From Platerodrilus igneus (Eukaryota > Arthropoda > Insecta > Coleoptera > Lycidae): DNA of 64,000 nucleotides. Location: NCBI GenBank assembly GCA_036346225.1, contig JARFIW010001369.1, positions 3,662,001-3,726,000 of the forward strand, in the 5' to 3' direction. The notes beneath the pieces are model-generated. The model did not search any database and had not been told where the DNA came from. It worked only from the letters and a program-made list of their open reading frames with translations. A program made the translations under genes and the position numbers. Position 1 is the first letter of the stretch; each line of letters opens with the position of its first letter. This document shows positions 35,311 to 47,040 of this stretch, in pieces.

Positions 35311-35782
35311 CTCTTGTACGCGTGTGACGCGGACCACGTTATAGTGCAAAATTTTGCGAAACCTTACGAGCACTTAATTCGGCGACTGGATATATCGACA
35401 GTACGCTACTAGACGAGTATTTTGAGACCACAGTCGTAAGAGCACCTAATTATTTAATGGGACTTTACTCTTGTACGCGTGTGACGCGGACCACGTTATA
35501 GTGCAAAATTTTTGCGAAACCTTACGAGCACTTAATTCGGCGACTGGATATATCGACAGTACGCTACTAGACGAGTATTTTGAGACCACAGTCGTAAGAG
35601 CACCTAATTATTTAATGGGACTTTACTCTTGTACGCGTGTGACGCGGACCACGTTATAGTGCAAAATTTTGCGAAACCTTACGAGCACTTAATTCGGCGA
35701 CTGGATATATCGACAGTACGCTACTAGACGAGTATTTTGAGACCACAGTCGTAAGAGCACCTAATTATTTAATGGGACTTTA
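35311..35782. repeat. 157-bp tandem repeat, three units, in the right arm
   Basis: The units start CTCTTGTACGCGTGTGACGC at 35311, 35468 and 35626 (157, 158 and 157 bp). The left arm carries one unit (about 34208-34366, inverted). The difference of two units explains exactly the 314-bp difference in arm length. Confidence 0.95.
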
Positions 35783-36127
35783 CTCTTGTCGAATCATATA
35801 CTTATACATGATATAGTTAATTATTAAGATAAAAGGTTATTTTAGTGATATGTTTTTGTTGATTTTAAGAGCACCTAATTAGCACTTAATTCTGGTATAT
35901 CTAATTTTTCAGTTTGCATGTTGCAAATTAGTTTTTTCATATGGGGGGGTCCAGCTTAACGTTAAGTCAGCCCCCCCCTTTTCAAATTTAATTTCCTGCC
36001 AAACTATTCGAGCACCTAATTTTGGAATGTAGCACCTAATTAGCACCTAATTAGCACCTAATTTTTTTATAGGTATTAATTTATTTATCGCTGGTGGGGG
36101 GTCTAACTTAATGGAGGTGAATTATTA

Positions 36128-36681
36128 TGATTTCTTGTCGCTATTCCAGGACAAGTGCAGTCATCTATGGATTTGTACCAGAATTATGGAACTGAACCAA
36201 TTTTATTCTGAAAGAAAAACAGTAACCTACGCCTTTTAATGTAAGGGCGCGAATTTTGAAAAAATGGAGTTGAACCATTGTTATTACATATCTTAAAATT
36301 AGTATTTGCGTAAGCAATACCATGCTTGCATCAGTGGCGCGTCAGGTAGCATAACATATCCAATGCAAAAATAGCCAAGCAATAACGTTATATCTTAATA
36401 CAATGGACCGTCTAGCTGTGTACACGTTTGATTGATTTCAATAAGGGTTCAGGACGTATAAAATGTAACGAAAACTCTATTTACACAAACAACAGTTTCT
36501 ATTTTCAAACTGACTAATCGCTAACAAGTATCATCTTCTTAATACTTCAATTATGATGCTACCTTCTAAATTACTATAATTAACCATCCAAGCTCTAATT
36601 ATTATTAATTTATATCGATCACTACAATAATTTATATCACCCAGAGTAATTTATATCAACAGTAATTATATCACATATTCA
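36128..36681. other. No gene recognised
   Basis: AT-rich spacer between the Foldback-like element and the tyrosine recombinase relic. Confidence 0.5.
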
Positions 36682-38218
36682 ATGTTGAAACCAACCTTGG
36701 CAGTTAAAAACAACACTGACATCAAAATTTTTAAATTTGAAAGCGTATATCAAAAAGCAAATGTAGGATACAAGCCAAAGAAATTAAAAGTGCTAAGCCG
36801 AGCAGAAGTTGTAAAGTTTTTAACTGATGTACGAAACCAAATTTACCTCAAATGGAAGGTTAGTTAAATTTATAGTTTTATTTACAATGTAATTAAAATA
36901 TGTTACATGCATGTTTAATTGTTCGGTCATTAAGTGTAATTACAGTTCGACTTATAAACACTATAAAATTATTCCCACATCCTTTCATACAACCTCCTTT
37001 GTTCATTTACATTAAAATATTTTCCCGTAATATCCTGTAATCGATGAAGTGCAATGTCGGTCGGATATTTATGGACGGTTATAAAAAGAAAGCGTTTCTC
37101 CATCATAAACTGTTCTTTTACGCGTTTCTGAGAACGAACAATTTATTATAGTTGATTGTAGTGTCGGTAGCCGCCTTGACATTTGGAGCGTTCGTGATTT
37201 AAGTATACGGAATCGCGAGAAATAAACATTGCCGTTCTTCTCTCGGTTCATGGTTTTACGTTAAAAAAATTCTTTCTACAACAAGAAGCACTCGCTGAGA
37301 TACAGCGAAAGCTGGTCTTAAGAAGAACTAATTCGCAATTCGAAGTGTAGTCGTAGTTGCTTTTAGATAAAAACATTTACATTCGTAATTTTCGTGATTT
37401 GTATGTCACAGGGTAATATTCGATTATCCCTCGTTCGGGCATCGTATTATAGTTACATCAAATAAAGACCAGTGGAAAACAATCGTTGGGTTGTTATTAT
37501 GGGAAGTAACGTCAATGGTCGTCATCGTAAACCACCTAATTGGATGCTACAGTTTCCCCACGAGGGTAAGTGATTGCATGATTTCGGTAATTAACATTGC
37601 ACTAGCTAGGTGTCTCGATTACGGGTCTTCATAAATTAAATTAACTTGCTAGTACCCCCTCGCATCCTCTTATCAATAATAGTCGGAGTAAGCGGAGACT
37701 GTCGGAGAAATTAACTATATAAAGTCTAATTAAATGACATCACGGATAGAGAAAACATTATTGATATTACGATTTTTGATTCAAAAAACGAAAAGAAGCA
37801 AACTTTTCTTATCACCGATCTAATTATAGGTGTAAAAATATTAAAGTTATTTAATGGATATCGTATTTTGCGTCCTCTCCATTGTGATTGCAACACTTTT
37901 TTCGTTAACTTAACGAATGGAAGATGCACCACTCAAGTAGTGGGTGTTCATACTTTTGCTAAACTTGCTAGTCAAATTGCCAAGTTCCTCAAATTACCTA
38001 ACAATTTGGATTACACTGGGCACTGTTATAAACGCACATCTGCGTCTTTACTGCGGAAATCGGTGCAGATACACTAACACTTAAAAGACACGAAGGATGG
38101 AAATCTTATTCAGCAGCTGAGGACTATGTTGAAGGTTCCATTAGAAGCAAAATTAACATTCGGAATAGTATCTTCACTAGTAATGTCCAAACTGCGGTAC
38201 ATTTTAAAACTCACTGAA
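36682..38218 (+). pseudogene. Tyrosine recombinase (Crypton-like) relic, interrupted
   Basis: A tyrosine recombinase joins DNA through a Tyr nucleophile. The N-terminal piece (36682-36867) has VGYKPKKLKVLSRAEVVKFL. The catalytic part resumes at about 37676 with VGVSGDCRRN (first Arg), LNDITDRENI, ILRPLHCDCNTFFVNLTNG and KFLKLPNNLDYTGHCYKRTS. After a frameshift near 38060 come LTLKRHEGWKSYSAAEDYVE (His and candidate Tyr) and the stop at 38216-38218. The residue at the second conserved Arg (GHCFRR in relatives) is Lys. Two in-frame stops lie near 37705-37716. The 0.8-kb gap 36870-37675 could be an insertion or an intron (AAG/GTTAGT donor-like), but frames do not join cleanly as an intron. No other Crypton part identified. 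Confidence 0.75.
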
Positions 38219-38396
38219 TAATAATATAAAACCCATTGACGACAATTTGCAAGGAAATGTTTCAGAAGTAATTAGTGACCAAAATGAAGCTACATTATCC
38301 CTCTCTGCCGCGTTCAGATTTACAATAACCATAAAGCATTCATTCGGGGTCACAATTTATACAATGAATATATACAACCAAAGTGTCAACAGTAGT

Positions 38397-39350
38397 TAAT
38401 TCATATTTATAATTATTGTTAACATGTTGTTACGTTTTATTTCATATTTAAAAAAATTAATCCTGCCTCGTTAATTTAATTCACGTAGATGCGCAACCAA
38501 CTACACGCGTCTTTCATTAAATCACGAGATTGGTTTGTCCATATTCTTATCTCTTACCTACACAACTCCACCCGTCGATTCTCTGGTTTGTTTTCTGAGA
38601 CGTAGGCTTGACGAATATCCGGGGGCCGAAATGAGTTTTCCTATCACTCTTATAGTGTTCGACTTTAAAAGCAGTTCGTGCCATAATATGGATTCGGTTT
38701 TTGAATGTAATATAAAATATCCAATACATGACTAATTTCATAAATAATTAAAAACAAAATATGCAGGAAAAGGTTGTTACATTACGACATTATATGAGAA
38801 ATAATTATACTACAGACAAGCGTAGAACATACGTTACGAGAAGACTAATTAACGATGGCTTGTTTACGCGTTCTTCGAGATTTTAATTAAATTTAAAGGT
38901 GCATGTGCTAGTGACGATTAAAAACAATTAACAATCAGTTGAAAATGCCGGATATAACGTCGAAAAAAACTGACGTGCTTCAAAATCCGTACACGGGTCC
39001 TACTTTTATAATTATTGGAAGAAGTATAGTTCGTTGGGTATCTATGCGGTTTGAATTTGTAGAAATGTAAATTAAATGATTGGGACCGAATTCTTGCGTA
39101 TCTACGTCCCAGATAAAGAACTAGAGTACCAACAGGTGAACTTGTATAGGTAAGCGATAAGAATATAGACAACCCATTCTCGTGGATTTAACGTAAGACG
39201 CGTATAGTTGGTTGCGTATCTACAAGGTTTGAATTTGTACAAATGTAAATTAAATGATTGGGACCGAATACTTTTTTTTAAATTAGATTAACCAGGTACG
39301 AATTATTTTTTAAATATGAAATAAACGTAACAATGTGTAACTAACTTTTA
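38397..39350. repeat. Large imperfect inverted repeat beside the recombinase relic
   Basis: Left arm about 38397-38640, right arm about 39080-39350 inverted. Matching blocks include ATTTCATATTTAAAAAA, GCGCAACCAACTACACGCGTC and TATTCTTATCTCTTACC, at roughly 75-80% identity by eye. Inside, a 60-bp segment is also directly duplicated (39014-39084 and 39200-39270, sharing AATTAAATGATTGGGACCGA). It may be the ends of a non-autonomous element; no target duplication was found. Confidence 0.6.
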
Positions 39351-39549
39351 TAATTACATTGAAAATTCCGACGCATATGTCAGGTTTACATTTTTGTCTC
39401 CGGAAAAATTTAATATTTGCTTTAGAAAAGGTACCACTTTTGGCCTTGCCAGTTTGATAGCATCTACTACGCCTCGACCATCAAACTCTAACCCAAAAAT
39501 GTGTACCTTTTTGTCCTCTGTAAATTTATAACGGTTTGTAGCAGAAAAG

Positions 39550-39614
39550 TTTCAAACCCTGAATAAAATCAGTTAATACATTATGTATTAACTAATTTTA
39601 TTCAGGGTTTGAAA
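39550..39614. repeat. 31-bp near-perfect hairpin, 3-nt loop
   Basis: 39550-39580 and 39584-39614 are inverse with one mismatch (stem begins TTTCAAACCCTGAATAAAAT). It could be a snap-back MITE, a hairpin RNA precursor or simply a palindrome. Confidence 0.85.
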
Positions 39615-41379
39615 ATTTTGTATTATTATTTTTTTCTTGTTATTAGAAAATTTTAGCGAATCAAAGCAATATTTTCATTCCTAAATGTTGTTATTATTTT
39701 AACGATCGTCGGTTTAATCTGATTGAAGGGTGAATCGAAACCTTTTTCAGCAGAAATGTTTTTGCCGTCAGATCTGGCATTTTTCTTGATAATAAAGTAG
39801 AGACTGCTGCGCGAAGTTTGGCAGAATATTAAAGTTAATAGTGGTAAAAACTGTAAATAAGAAATACTGAATCGTAGTAGAATAACGAAAGGAATTGTCA
39901 AGTAGTGCCAAGTAAGGATTTAATGTAAATTGAAAAATGATAGAAGTAATGAAAATGGATAAAATTTCTGTACGTCAATTAAGTACGATGTCTAAAATGC
40001 TGAAAAATAGTGGAACAATGAAAAATGTTAACAAATTTTTAAACAGTAATGAAAAAACATTGAAAATACTAAAAACTAGTAATAAATTGTTCGAGTTCAT
40101 TATTAAGGTTTTCACTTCCAAATAGGAGCATTCCCGTTATGTGATTTTGTTACCGTCTCGCCGATCCATATTTCAGGATAATTTGTAATTATTTTCTGTA
40201 TAATACGGAGATTTGGCAGAGCAGAAAATGGAATCTCAATTTTGAAGCTACACCTTGGACAGAGAAATCCTAGTTGTCTACTGATTTTTTTATATTTACA
40301 CATTTGATAAGTTTCTGAGACAAACTATTTTAAAATAAAATACAACCTTTTGGTAATACATTCCGGTGTTTTAGAAATAAAATGTGGCTGAGGTATTAAC
40401 AATAAATAATGAACGAATCTTGAAAACTCTTCGTAGTTTCTGTGTTATATTCCATTGAGGACAAAATTAAAGTGCAGTACTTTAGTACCGTAAGCACTAT
40501 GGACATTAATACGGAGTTTATTTGTATTTAATATTGAATGTATTATACTTGAAATATACTAAGCTATTTAGTAGCTCTTTAGATAACAAACAATTAACAA
40601 CATTCCATGGGAAATACTGTTACATTCTTTTAAAGACCCGATAAGCCGCGCAAGGTAAATGGCCTATCTGTATTAAATATTAAACAAACGATACCATACT
40701 TATTAGTACTTCTAAAATCTTCGAAATTTCTTTGTATTTTTCGTAAAGATACTGAAATGATACTCATAATTGGTTTCATTGTTTGGTGTACCAGAGTGGA
40801 TCTTGATTTTTCCATCCAGCAGATATACTTTCGTTGCAGTTCTAAGTCAATCCCATTTTTATTTTACCGTGATTTCAAATACTGTTTTAGAATGTCGTAT
40901 CTCTATAATAAGGAAGAAATGCCCAAATCGTATAACATAACGTTAAATTTTTTACATGAACGAAATATAACCGGAGTTTGTATAATGCTTTATGTACAGA
41001 ACAAAATTGTAAGACTAAGGCTGTCTCGATTTAGTTATCAAACTAAAATCAGAATTTGTAGCCGTCCATTAGTGGTTAATATTTATCTGTCAATTACTTT
41101 TGAAGATAACAATAATTTTGCACTTTTTTTTCTAATATGCTAACTAGATATTATTATCAAACTACAAGAGAATAACTGTCAAAAAAGATTTTAACACAAA
41201 AATAGGGTGTTATGTATCCGTCGTTAGTGGTTATTTAGCGGGTTTCACTGTCAAAGCCAATAGGTGTTACTTCTTTTTTTCAAAAACCTACTGAAATTCT
41301 CAAAAAAGTTGTACAACAAATACTGTAAACGCTTGATGATGATGACGTCCTACCGGGTAAAATATTGCGGACGTAAAAT
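39615..41379. other. No gene recognised
   Basis: Several short open frames (39653-39901 -, 40112-40303 - with CPRCSF, 40757-41143 + of 128 codons) have no recognisable family and no start context I can defend. Confidence 0.4.
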
Positions 41380-42740
41380 AGTCCTCCATTCGAATCTCTG
41401 AGCGAGGATTACTCGAGAGAAAGTCATCGCAAAAGATAGGCATAGCATTCTACGAGTCAAATCGGAGCATGGAATGTCAGAAGTTTGAATCGTACTAAAT
41501 AAACTTTATAAGAAACATGGATGGGCTGAAAGATTTAAGTTGTTGAGATTAGTGGGTACCCTAAAAAGAAAACACGAGTTCAGGTCAGGAGATTACAAGA
41601 TCATTAATACGGAATCTAACAGAGAACTTTCGGGAGTGGCTAAAATAATTAACAGAAAAACAGGGTAGAAAGTGAACGATTTTGAACGACATAACGAAGG
41701 AATTGTTGTAATAAAGTTAGACACAAAGCCACAACCCACCACAATAGCACAAGTCTATATGCCTACCAGAACCGCAAGCGATGAAAAAATTGAACAGGCA
41801 TACGAAGACATTGAAGGTGTCATGCCGTACATTTAGGCAGATGAAAATTTGACTGCAATTAAGTCGTAGGAGTAAGAAGAGAAGGTAACACAGAAGAAGA
41901 GTATGGTCTGGGTGCAAGGAACGAACGGGAAAGCGGTCTGATAGAATTTTGTACAAAACGCGATCTGGTCCTTACCAACACTTGATTTGGTTACGGAAAC
42001 ACAAAAGAAGGTTGGATACTTGGATAAAGCCTAGATACACTGGTAGGTACCATATAGATTACATAATGTTTAGACAGAGGTTTAGAAACCTGGTTCTTAA
42101 TTGTCAGAGCTTTCAGGGAGCAAATGTAGACTCTCTGCCAATATCAAGCGGGTTGAAACTAAAGAAACTGACAAAAAAGAGAAGTCTAGCGTACATTGAT
42201 CAGTTCAAACAACGTTAGGTAAGAGAGAGTTTCGAAAAAAGTGTTGAACATAAAATGACGGAAAAGGACGAAAGAAATACTCTAAATGAGAAATGGTCAG
42301 TGTAGGATGATAAAATTACTAGGACAGAAAATAAAAACTAAGCAAAAAAGGCAAGGACCCGAAAAAATTCATGGGAAACACGGATCCTGGATTTGATAGA
42401 TGATGGACGAAAATTTAAGAATGCAAAAGAATGAGACAAGCAAAAAGAAGTATAGCAACCTCGGGAATGATATCAATAGGATATACAATTTGGCAAAGGT
42501 AGAATGGTTGCAAGATAAATTCAAAAAGATGTTAAAATCCATATGGCTTTAAGCAAAATCAAAGAAACATTTGAAGAGAAGAAAACCAGTTTTACAAATC
42601 TTAGGAACTCAAACGGGCAAAAAAAAAAGACTGACAGATGGAAGGAACGCATACAATGACTTCATCGAGGAAGGGAACTTAACGATTAAGTTACTCGAAA
42701 AAGAAGTGGCAGTTGATAATGATGTTTGAAAAAGGCGTGC
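41380..42740 (+). pseudogene. RTE-like LINE relic, endonuclease part
   Basis: Heavily decayed copy of the same LINE as at 43061. Readable pieces are RSWNVRSLN (about 41460), IAQVYMPTRTASDEKIEQAY (41737-41810), LIEFCTKRDLVLTNT (about 41940), then a block before SLAYIDQFKQR (42185). Stops and shifts are dense. It ends in an AT-rich gap before the better copy. Confidence 0.65.
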
Positions 42741-43060
42741 TCAGTATACTAACTACTTCGTGTATGGCATAGAAAAGTGTATACACCCATTTCTAACACT
42801 TATTTTAATTTCAAATTCATAGACTCTGAAAATTTCTGTTTTATGGAATGGTTTCAGTAAGATCACATGATTTTCCAGATAACAATGCACGAAATTTAAT
42901 TTCCAATTTATCATTTTTGCCGTCCAGTGTTGCGCATTAATGTATGTACGTTAATAGTATACTGTATAAAAACCTCTCTGTGTATACATTATAATTTTTA
43001 AATTAAAAAACTAGAAATAATTAAAATTAGGTTTTAGAAAAAAAAATTTTACTATTTAGT
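42741..43060. other. No gene recognised
   Basis: AT-rich spacer between two RTE-like copies. Confidence 0.5.
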
Positions 43061-46020
43061 ATGATCCGAATGGACCTGCACCTTGACGAAGTTCTAGATT
43101 ACCAGAACGGTGGAACGGCTCGAGTGTTCCAATTTAAGAGCCCAACCAAAAGTGTTACCAAATTAGTGGGGTTTTTGGTGAGGAACCAGACTAGGGCAGG
43201 TCCCCGAAAGAGGGCGGCAGCTCCTTCGGTACGTAGAGTGGCAGAAACCATAGGGGTCGCTAGAGCATTCTAAGGCACACTACTGCGATGTGGAAGGCAA
43301 CGGAAAACCACTACATTACATCCCAAGTACACAGCGCACTTGAATTGTAATAAACATTATGGCAGTCTCTGGATCACTCCGGAGGATGCGATCGGAAAGT
43401 TCAGAATAAGAGTCGGGAACATTTTGCGAGTGGGAGCGTGGAATGTTAGAAGTATGAAGCAAGTAGGTAAGCTAGAGAACCTGAAAATTGAAATGAATAG
43501 GTTAGCACTAGACATAATAGGGATCAGCGAAGTTCGGTGTCCAGAGGCGGGGGATATTTGGAGTGGAGACTTCAAGGTAATTTACACAGGAGGAGAGGAA
43601 GGAATTTCTAGTGTGGGAATAGTTATGCGAAAAAAGATAGGACACTGTGTAGAAAATTACTTACAAAAGTGGTAGATGAGGGTCTGAAAAGGGCGGTAGT
43701 AGGTTTATTTGGTTTATGCACAAGAAACGACAGGGGAAATAGGCTGGTAGAATTTTGCGACAAGAACAATTTAATCATCACAAACAGATTATTTCAACAC
43801 CATGCTAGAAGACGATATACGTGGAAGATGCCAGGAGATATAGGAAGATATCAAATACATTACATTCTTGTTAGACAACGGTTTAGGAATCAAGTAAAAG
43901 ACTGTAGAAGCTACCCAGAAGCAGATATAGATACTGACCACAACATCGTAATTATGAAGGCCGCACTTAAATTTTAGAATGTGAAAAAAAGAAACGGAAA
44001 AAGGCATTTGGACTTAGAGAAACTAAAAGATAAAGATATTCAAGAAAGATTCGAAAAAAAGTCAAATAAATTGCTCAAAGAGATCGGGAAAATATCTGAT
44101 ACTAAGGAAGTAGAAACAGAATGGAATAACATTAAATCCAGCCTAGACAAGGCGACCAGAGATATTCTGGGGTATACACAAAAAGAAAATAAGAAACCAT
44201 GGATAACAAAGGATATCCTGAATTTAACAGAAAAAAAGACGAAAATACAAAAATAAATGAGACAAAACAGGAAAACAGAGCTACAAAGCCCTAAAATAGG
44301 AAACTATTCGAAAATGCAGGAAAGCTAAAAAACGATGGATTGATGAAAAGTGCAAAGAGGTTCAAACTAAAATGGAAATAGGAAAGACAGATGAAGCATA
44401 TAAACTAATTAGAATCAATTTTAGGGATAGAAAACCGTATAGCAAAAGTATAAAGCACGCGGGAGGAAACGTCATTATAAAAAATGTAGAGAAAGTGTAG
44501 AAATGGCAAGAATATATAGGGAATTTATATGCAGGATTCGAACTAACAGCATTAGAACAGAAATCAGATATTGAAAATAGTGACTTGGAATATCCTATAC
44601 TTAGAGATGAGTTTCAATTAGCATTAAAGGGTCTGCAAAATGGTAAAGTGCCGGGTACAGATAAAGTGCAAGCAGAAACTTGTAAGCTATATGTATGAGA
44701 CGAGCGAGATACCCAAAGATTTCAAACGTAACATCATAGTAACGATACCAAAAAAGAAAGGCGCGGATAGATATGAAAATTTTCGAACAATAAGTTTGAC
44801 AGCACACGTGTCAAAAATATTAACTAGAATTGTACAAAGACGAATGAAAAAACGAGCTGAAGAAATACTAGGAGAAGATTTAATTTGGGTTTAGGCGAAA
44901 CAGGGGAACACGGGAGGCTATTTTAGTTCTGATAGTGATAATCGAGAAAACAATAGAAAAGGGGCAAGCGTGTATATAGGGTTCGTGAATCTGGAAAAGC
45001 AATCGACAATGTAAAATTGAAAAAATGTTCGAAATGGAATGAGTTATAGGGATAGACGAATAGTACATAGCTTATACAAAATGCAAATAGCAGTAATAGA
45101 ATTAGAGCAGGAACGTAGACAAGTAAGCATTAGAAAAGGTGTAAGACAGGGATGTGCCCTATCCCCATTAATTTTTAACTTGTACATTGAAGAGGCAATA
45201 AATACTGTCCAACGCAGGAAAACATTTGGCATTACTATGCAGGGACAAAAAATTATTATGCTTAGATTTGCAGATGATATATCGGTATTAGCATCTAGCA
45301 AGGAAGAATTAGAAGCTGCTCTAAATGAAACAGAGAGATACGGTATGAAAATTAACAAATATAAAATTAAAGTCTAGTATGCAAAGCAGAGGAAAATAAA
45401 TCAAAAACAAGGCAAACAGGCAACAAAAACTAAGAAGAGGTTAAGGATTTCTGCTACCAAGGAAGTCAAATAAATGAAAGATGGGAAAAGCGCAAAAGAT
45501 ATAAAACAAAGATTAGCTCAAGGTCGTGCACCATTTAACAAGAAAAAGCAACTACTGTGTTCAAAGACAACAAACATAGAAATAAGGAAAATATTGCTTA
45601 AAACATAAGTGTGTAGAGCAGCACTGCACGGCTGTGAAGCCTGGACAGTAGGAGAAGCGGACAAAAAAAAGTAGAAGCTTTTGAAATGTGGTGCTAAAGA
45701 CGTATGATGAAGATATCATGAACAAAGTTAAGAATAAAGAGGTACTAAAAATGCTAGGAGAAGAAAGAAATATGTGGAAAACGGTAAAAAATACGAGAGA
45801 TAAAATAATAGGTCACATACTACGGCATGAGGAAATACTGCGGAATATATTAGAAGCAGAGATAGGAAAAAAGAAAAGTAGCGGTAGACCTAGCTTAGGC
45901 TATTGCACACAGATAGTGAAATATGTAGGCTGTAGGAATTTCAGGGAAATGTGTAGGCTAGCTCAGAATAGAAATCAATGGAGGTACGCATCCAACCAGT
46001 CCCAAGATGGATAAACTAAT
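43061..46020 (+). pseudogene. RTE-like LINE: endonuclease and reverse transcriptase, broken
   Basis: The best copy of this family. The 5' part has GATGTGGAAGGCAACGG, typical of RTE/BovB-type 5' regions. The endonuclease starts ILRVGAWNVRSMKQVGKLEN (43410), then ALDIIGISEVRCPEAGD, and after a deletion RLVEFCDKNNLIITNRLF (43740). The reverse transcriptase has ALKGLQNGKVPGTDKVQ (44620), RYENFRTISLTAHVSKIL, FVNLEKAIDNVK, SIRKGVRQGCALSPLIFNLY and the catalytic MLRFADDISVLASS (about 45260). The C-terminal part has EVKDFCYLGSQINE, GCEAWTV, IIGHILRHEEILRNILEAEI and NRNQWRYASNQSQDG, stopping at 46012. Stops and frameshifts throughout. Confidence 0.82.
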
Positions 46021-47040
46021 GACGAAAAAAATAGCTGTACTTAAACATGATAATTATTATAACCAACTACAGATATTGGTTGTGCAATATTCTCGAACAA
46101 TGTTAATTGTGTGAAAGGATTTACTAGAAAACTATTCATTCGGCAAATGTCTAACTTTTGGGGGATCTTGGCAGCAACAGGCTTCTTAACCACCTTCATA
46201 TACCTTACATGTGATTTTCCAATGCTCCACCCGAAAGTACTACATTGGTCAGGAAGCGAGTTTTTTTTACCTGGAAAATTTCGAATTTTACCGAACCCTT
46301 GCTGTTCCAAGCAAGGTAGTGATATTTAACGTTCGTGAACACACACACACACACACACACGGAGCCTCCATTTTACCTCTCATCCGAACGAGGGCGTATT
46401 TTTGTGAAAAATGCTCGCCTAACATTTTTCAAGCGGACTGTGTCGGAATTCGAACCCGGGACCTTGGGCGTAGTTGCCACACGCATACCAACTACGCCAC
46501 GGAGTCGCCTCCCCCTTCACAAAAACTGAATGGCGGAGAAATATAGTATATAGTTGTAAAACAATAGAAGAGGGCCGAACTGCATTTAACAAAAAAGAAC
46601 AGCGCCTATGATCAAAGACAACAAACATAGAACAAGAAGAAAATTGTTGAAAGCATATGTGTGAAGCACAACACAGTATGCCTATGAAATACGGGCAGTA
46701 GGAAACGCAGACAAAAAAACGGTAGCAGCCTTTTGGAATGTTGTGCTTAAGATGTATGAGGATGATAGCATGGACAGACAAAGTTAATAACAAATAGGTT
46801 ATAGAAATAGTAAAGGAATAAAGATATCTGTGGAAAAATAATAGGAGAAATAGGACAGAATACGTTCTAAAGCATTTTTGAGAATAGTATGGGATATATT
46901 ACACGCAGAGATAGAAAAAAAGAGGTAGAATTAGACCAAGATCAGACAGTGATAGATGCAGACTGTGCAAATTTCAGGAAAATGCGTAGGTTAGTTCAGA
47001 ATAGGAAATAATGACGGTACGCGTCTAACCAGTTCCAGGA
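46013..47040 (+). mobile_element. RTE-like LINE 3' tail joined to a second 3' fragment
   Basis: 46013-46600 is a 3' UTR also seen (inverted) at 50290-50930. It contains a SINE at 46204-46510. From about 46585 the sequence re-enters the RT C-terminal region (SKTTNI, then decayed text parallel to 45570-46010) and ends with a second copy of the N-R-W-R-R-V-S-N-Q-type end near 47030. All frames are broken. Confidence 0.65.
46204..46510 (-). mobile_element. tRNA-derived SINE, copy 3
   Basis: Same family as the copies at 4946 and 12900. The tRNA-like head is at the right (GCATACCAACTACGCCACGG on plus), the CCAATG/CATTGG hairpin near 46218-46248, and an internal (AC)n at about 46338-46362. Flanks show a diverged target duplication (ACCACCTTCATA versus CCCCCTTCACA), and comparison with the related LINE tail at 50735 confirms the insertion point. 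Confidence 0.9.

Larger units (their letters stand above)
33878..36118. mobile_element. Foldback-like transposon with long inverted arms
   Basis: A 2,241-bp element. The left arm is 33878-34411 (534 bp) and the right arm is its inverse, 35271-36118 (848 bp). Outer ends read ACCTCCATTAAGTTAGAC. The target duplication is 9 bp, GAATTATTA, at 33869-33877 and 36119-36127. Arms contain clustered short units AATTAGGTGCT and a 157-bp unit present once on the left and three times on the right. Nine-base duplications, long arms built of tandem repeats and no transposase are the classical features of Foldback (MULE-related) elements. The interior (34412-35270) is AT-rich and holds only a low-complexity open frame. 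Confidence 0.9.

Noticed and set aside
35471..35659. 62-codon frame repeated in the Foldback-like arms (also 34180-34368 on minus)
   Set aside because: It is simply the 157-bp unit read in one frame. The unit is not a multiple of three, so the frame does not continue through the array and no domain is visible.
35311..35782. Regular direct repeats that might suggest a CRISPR-like array
   Set aside because: The units are 157 bp, contiguous without unique spacers, and lie in an inverted-arm transposon of a eukaryote.
40757..41143. 128-codon frame rich in aromatic residues
   Set aside because: No recognisable family, no neighbouring exon, and AT-rich DNA of this size gives such frames by chance.
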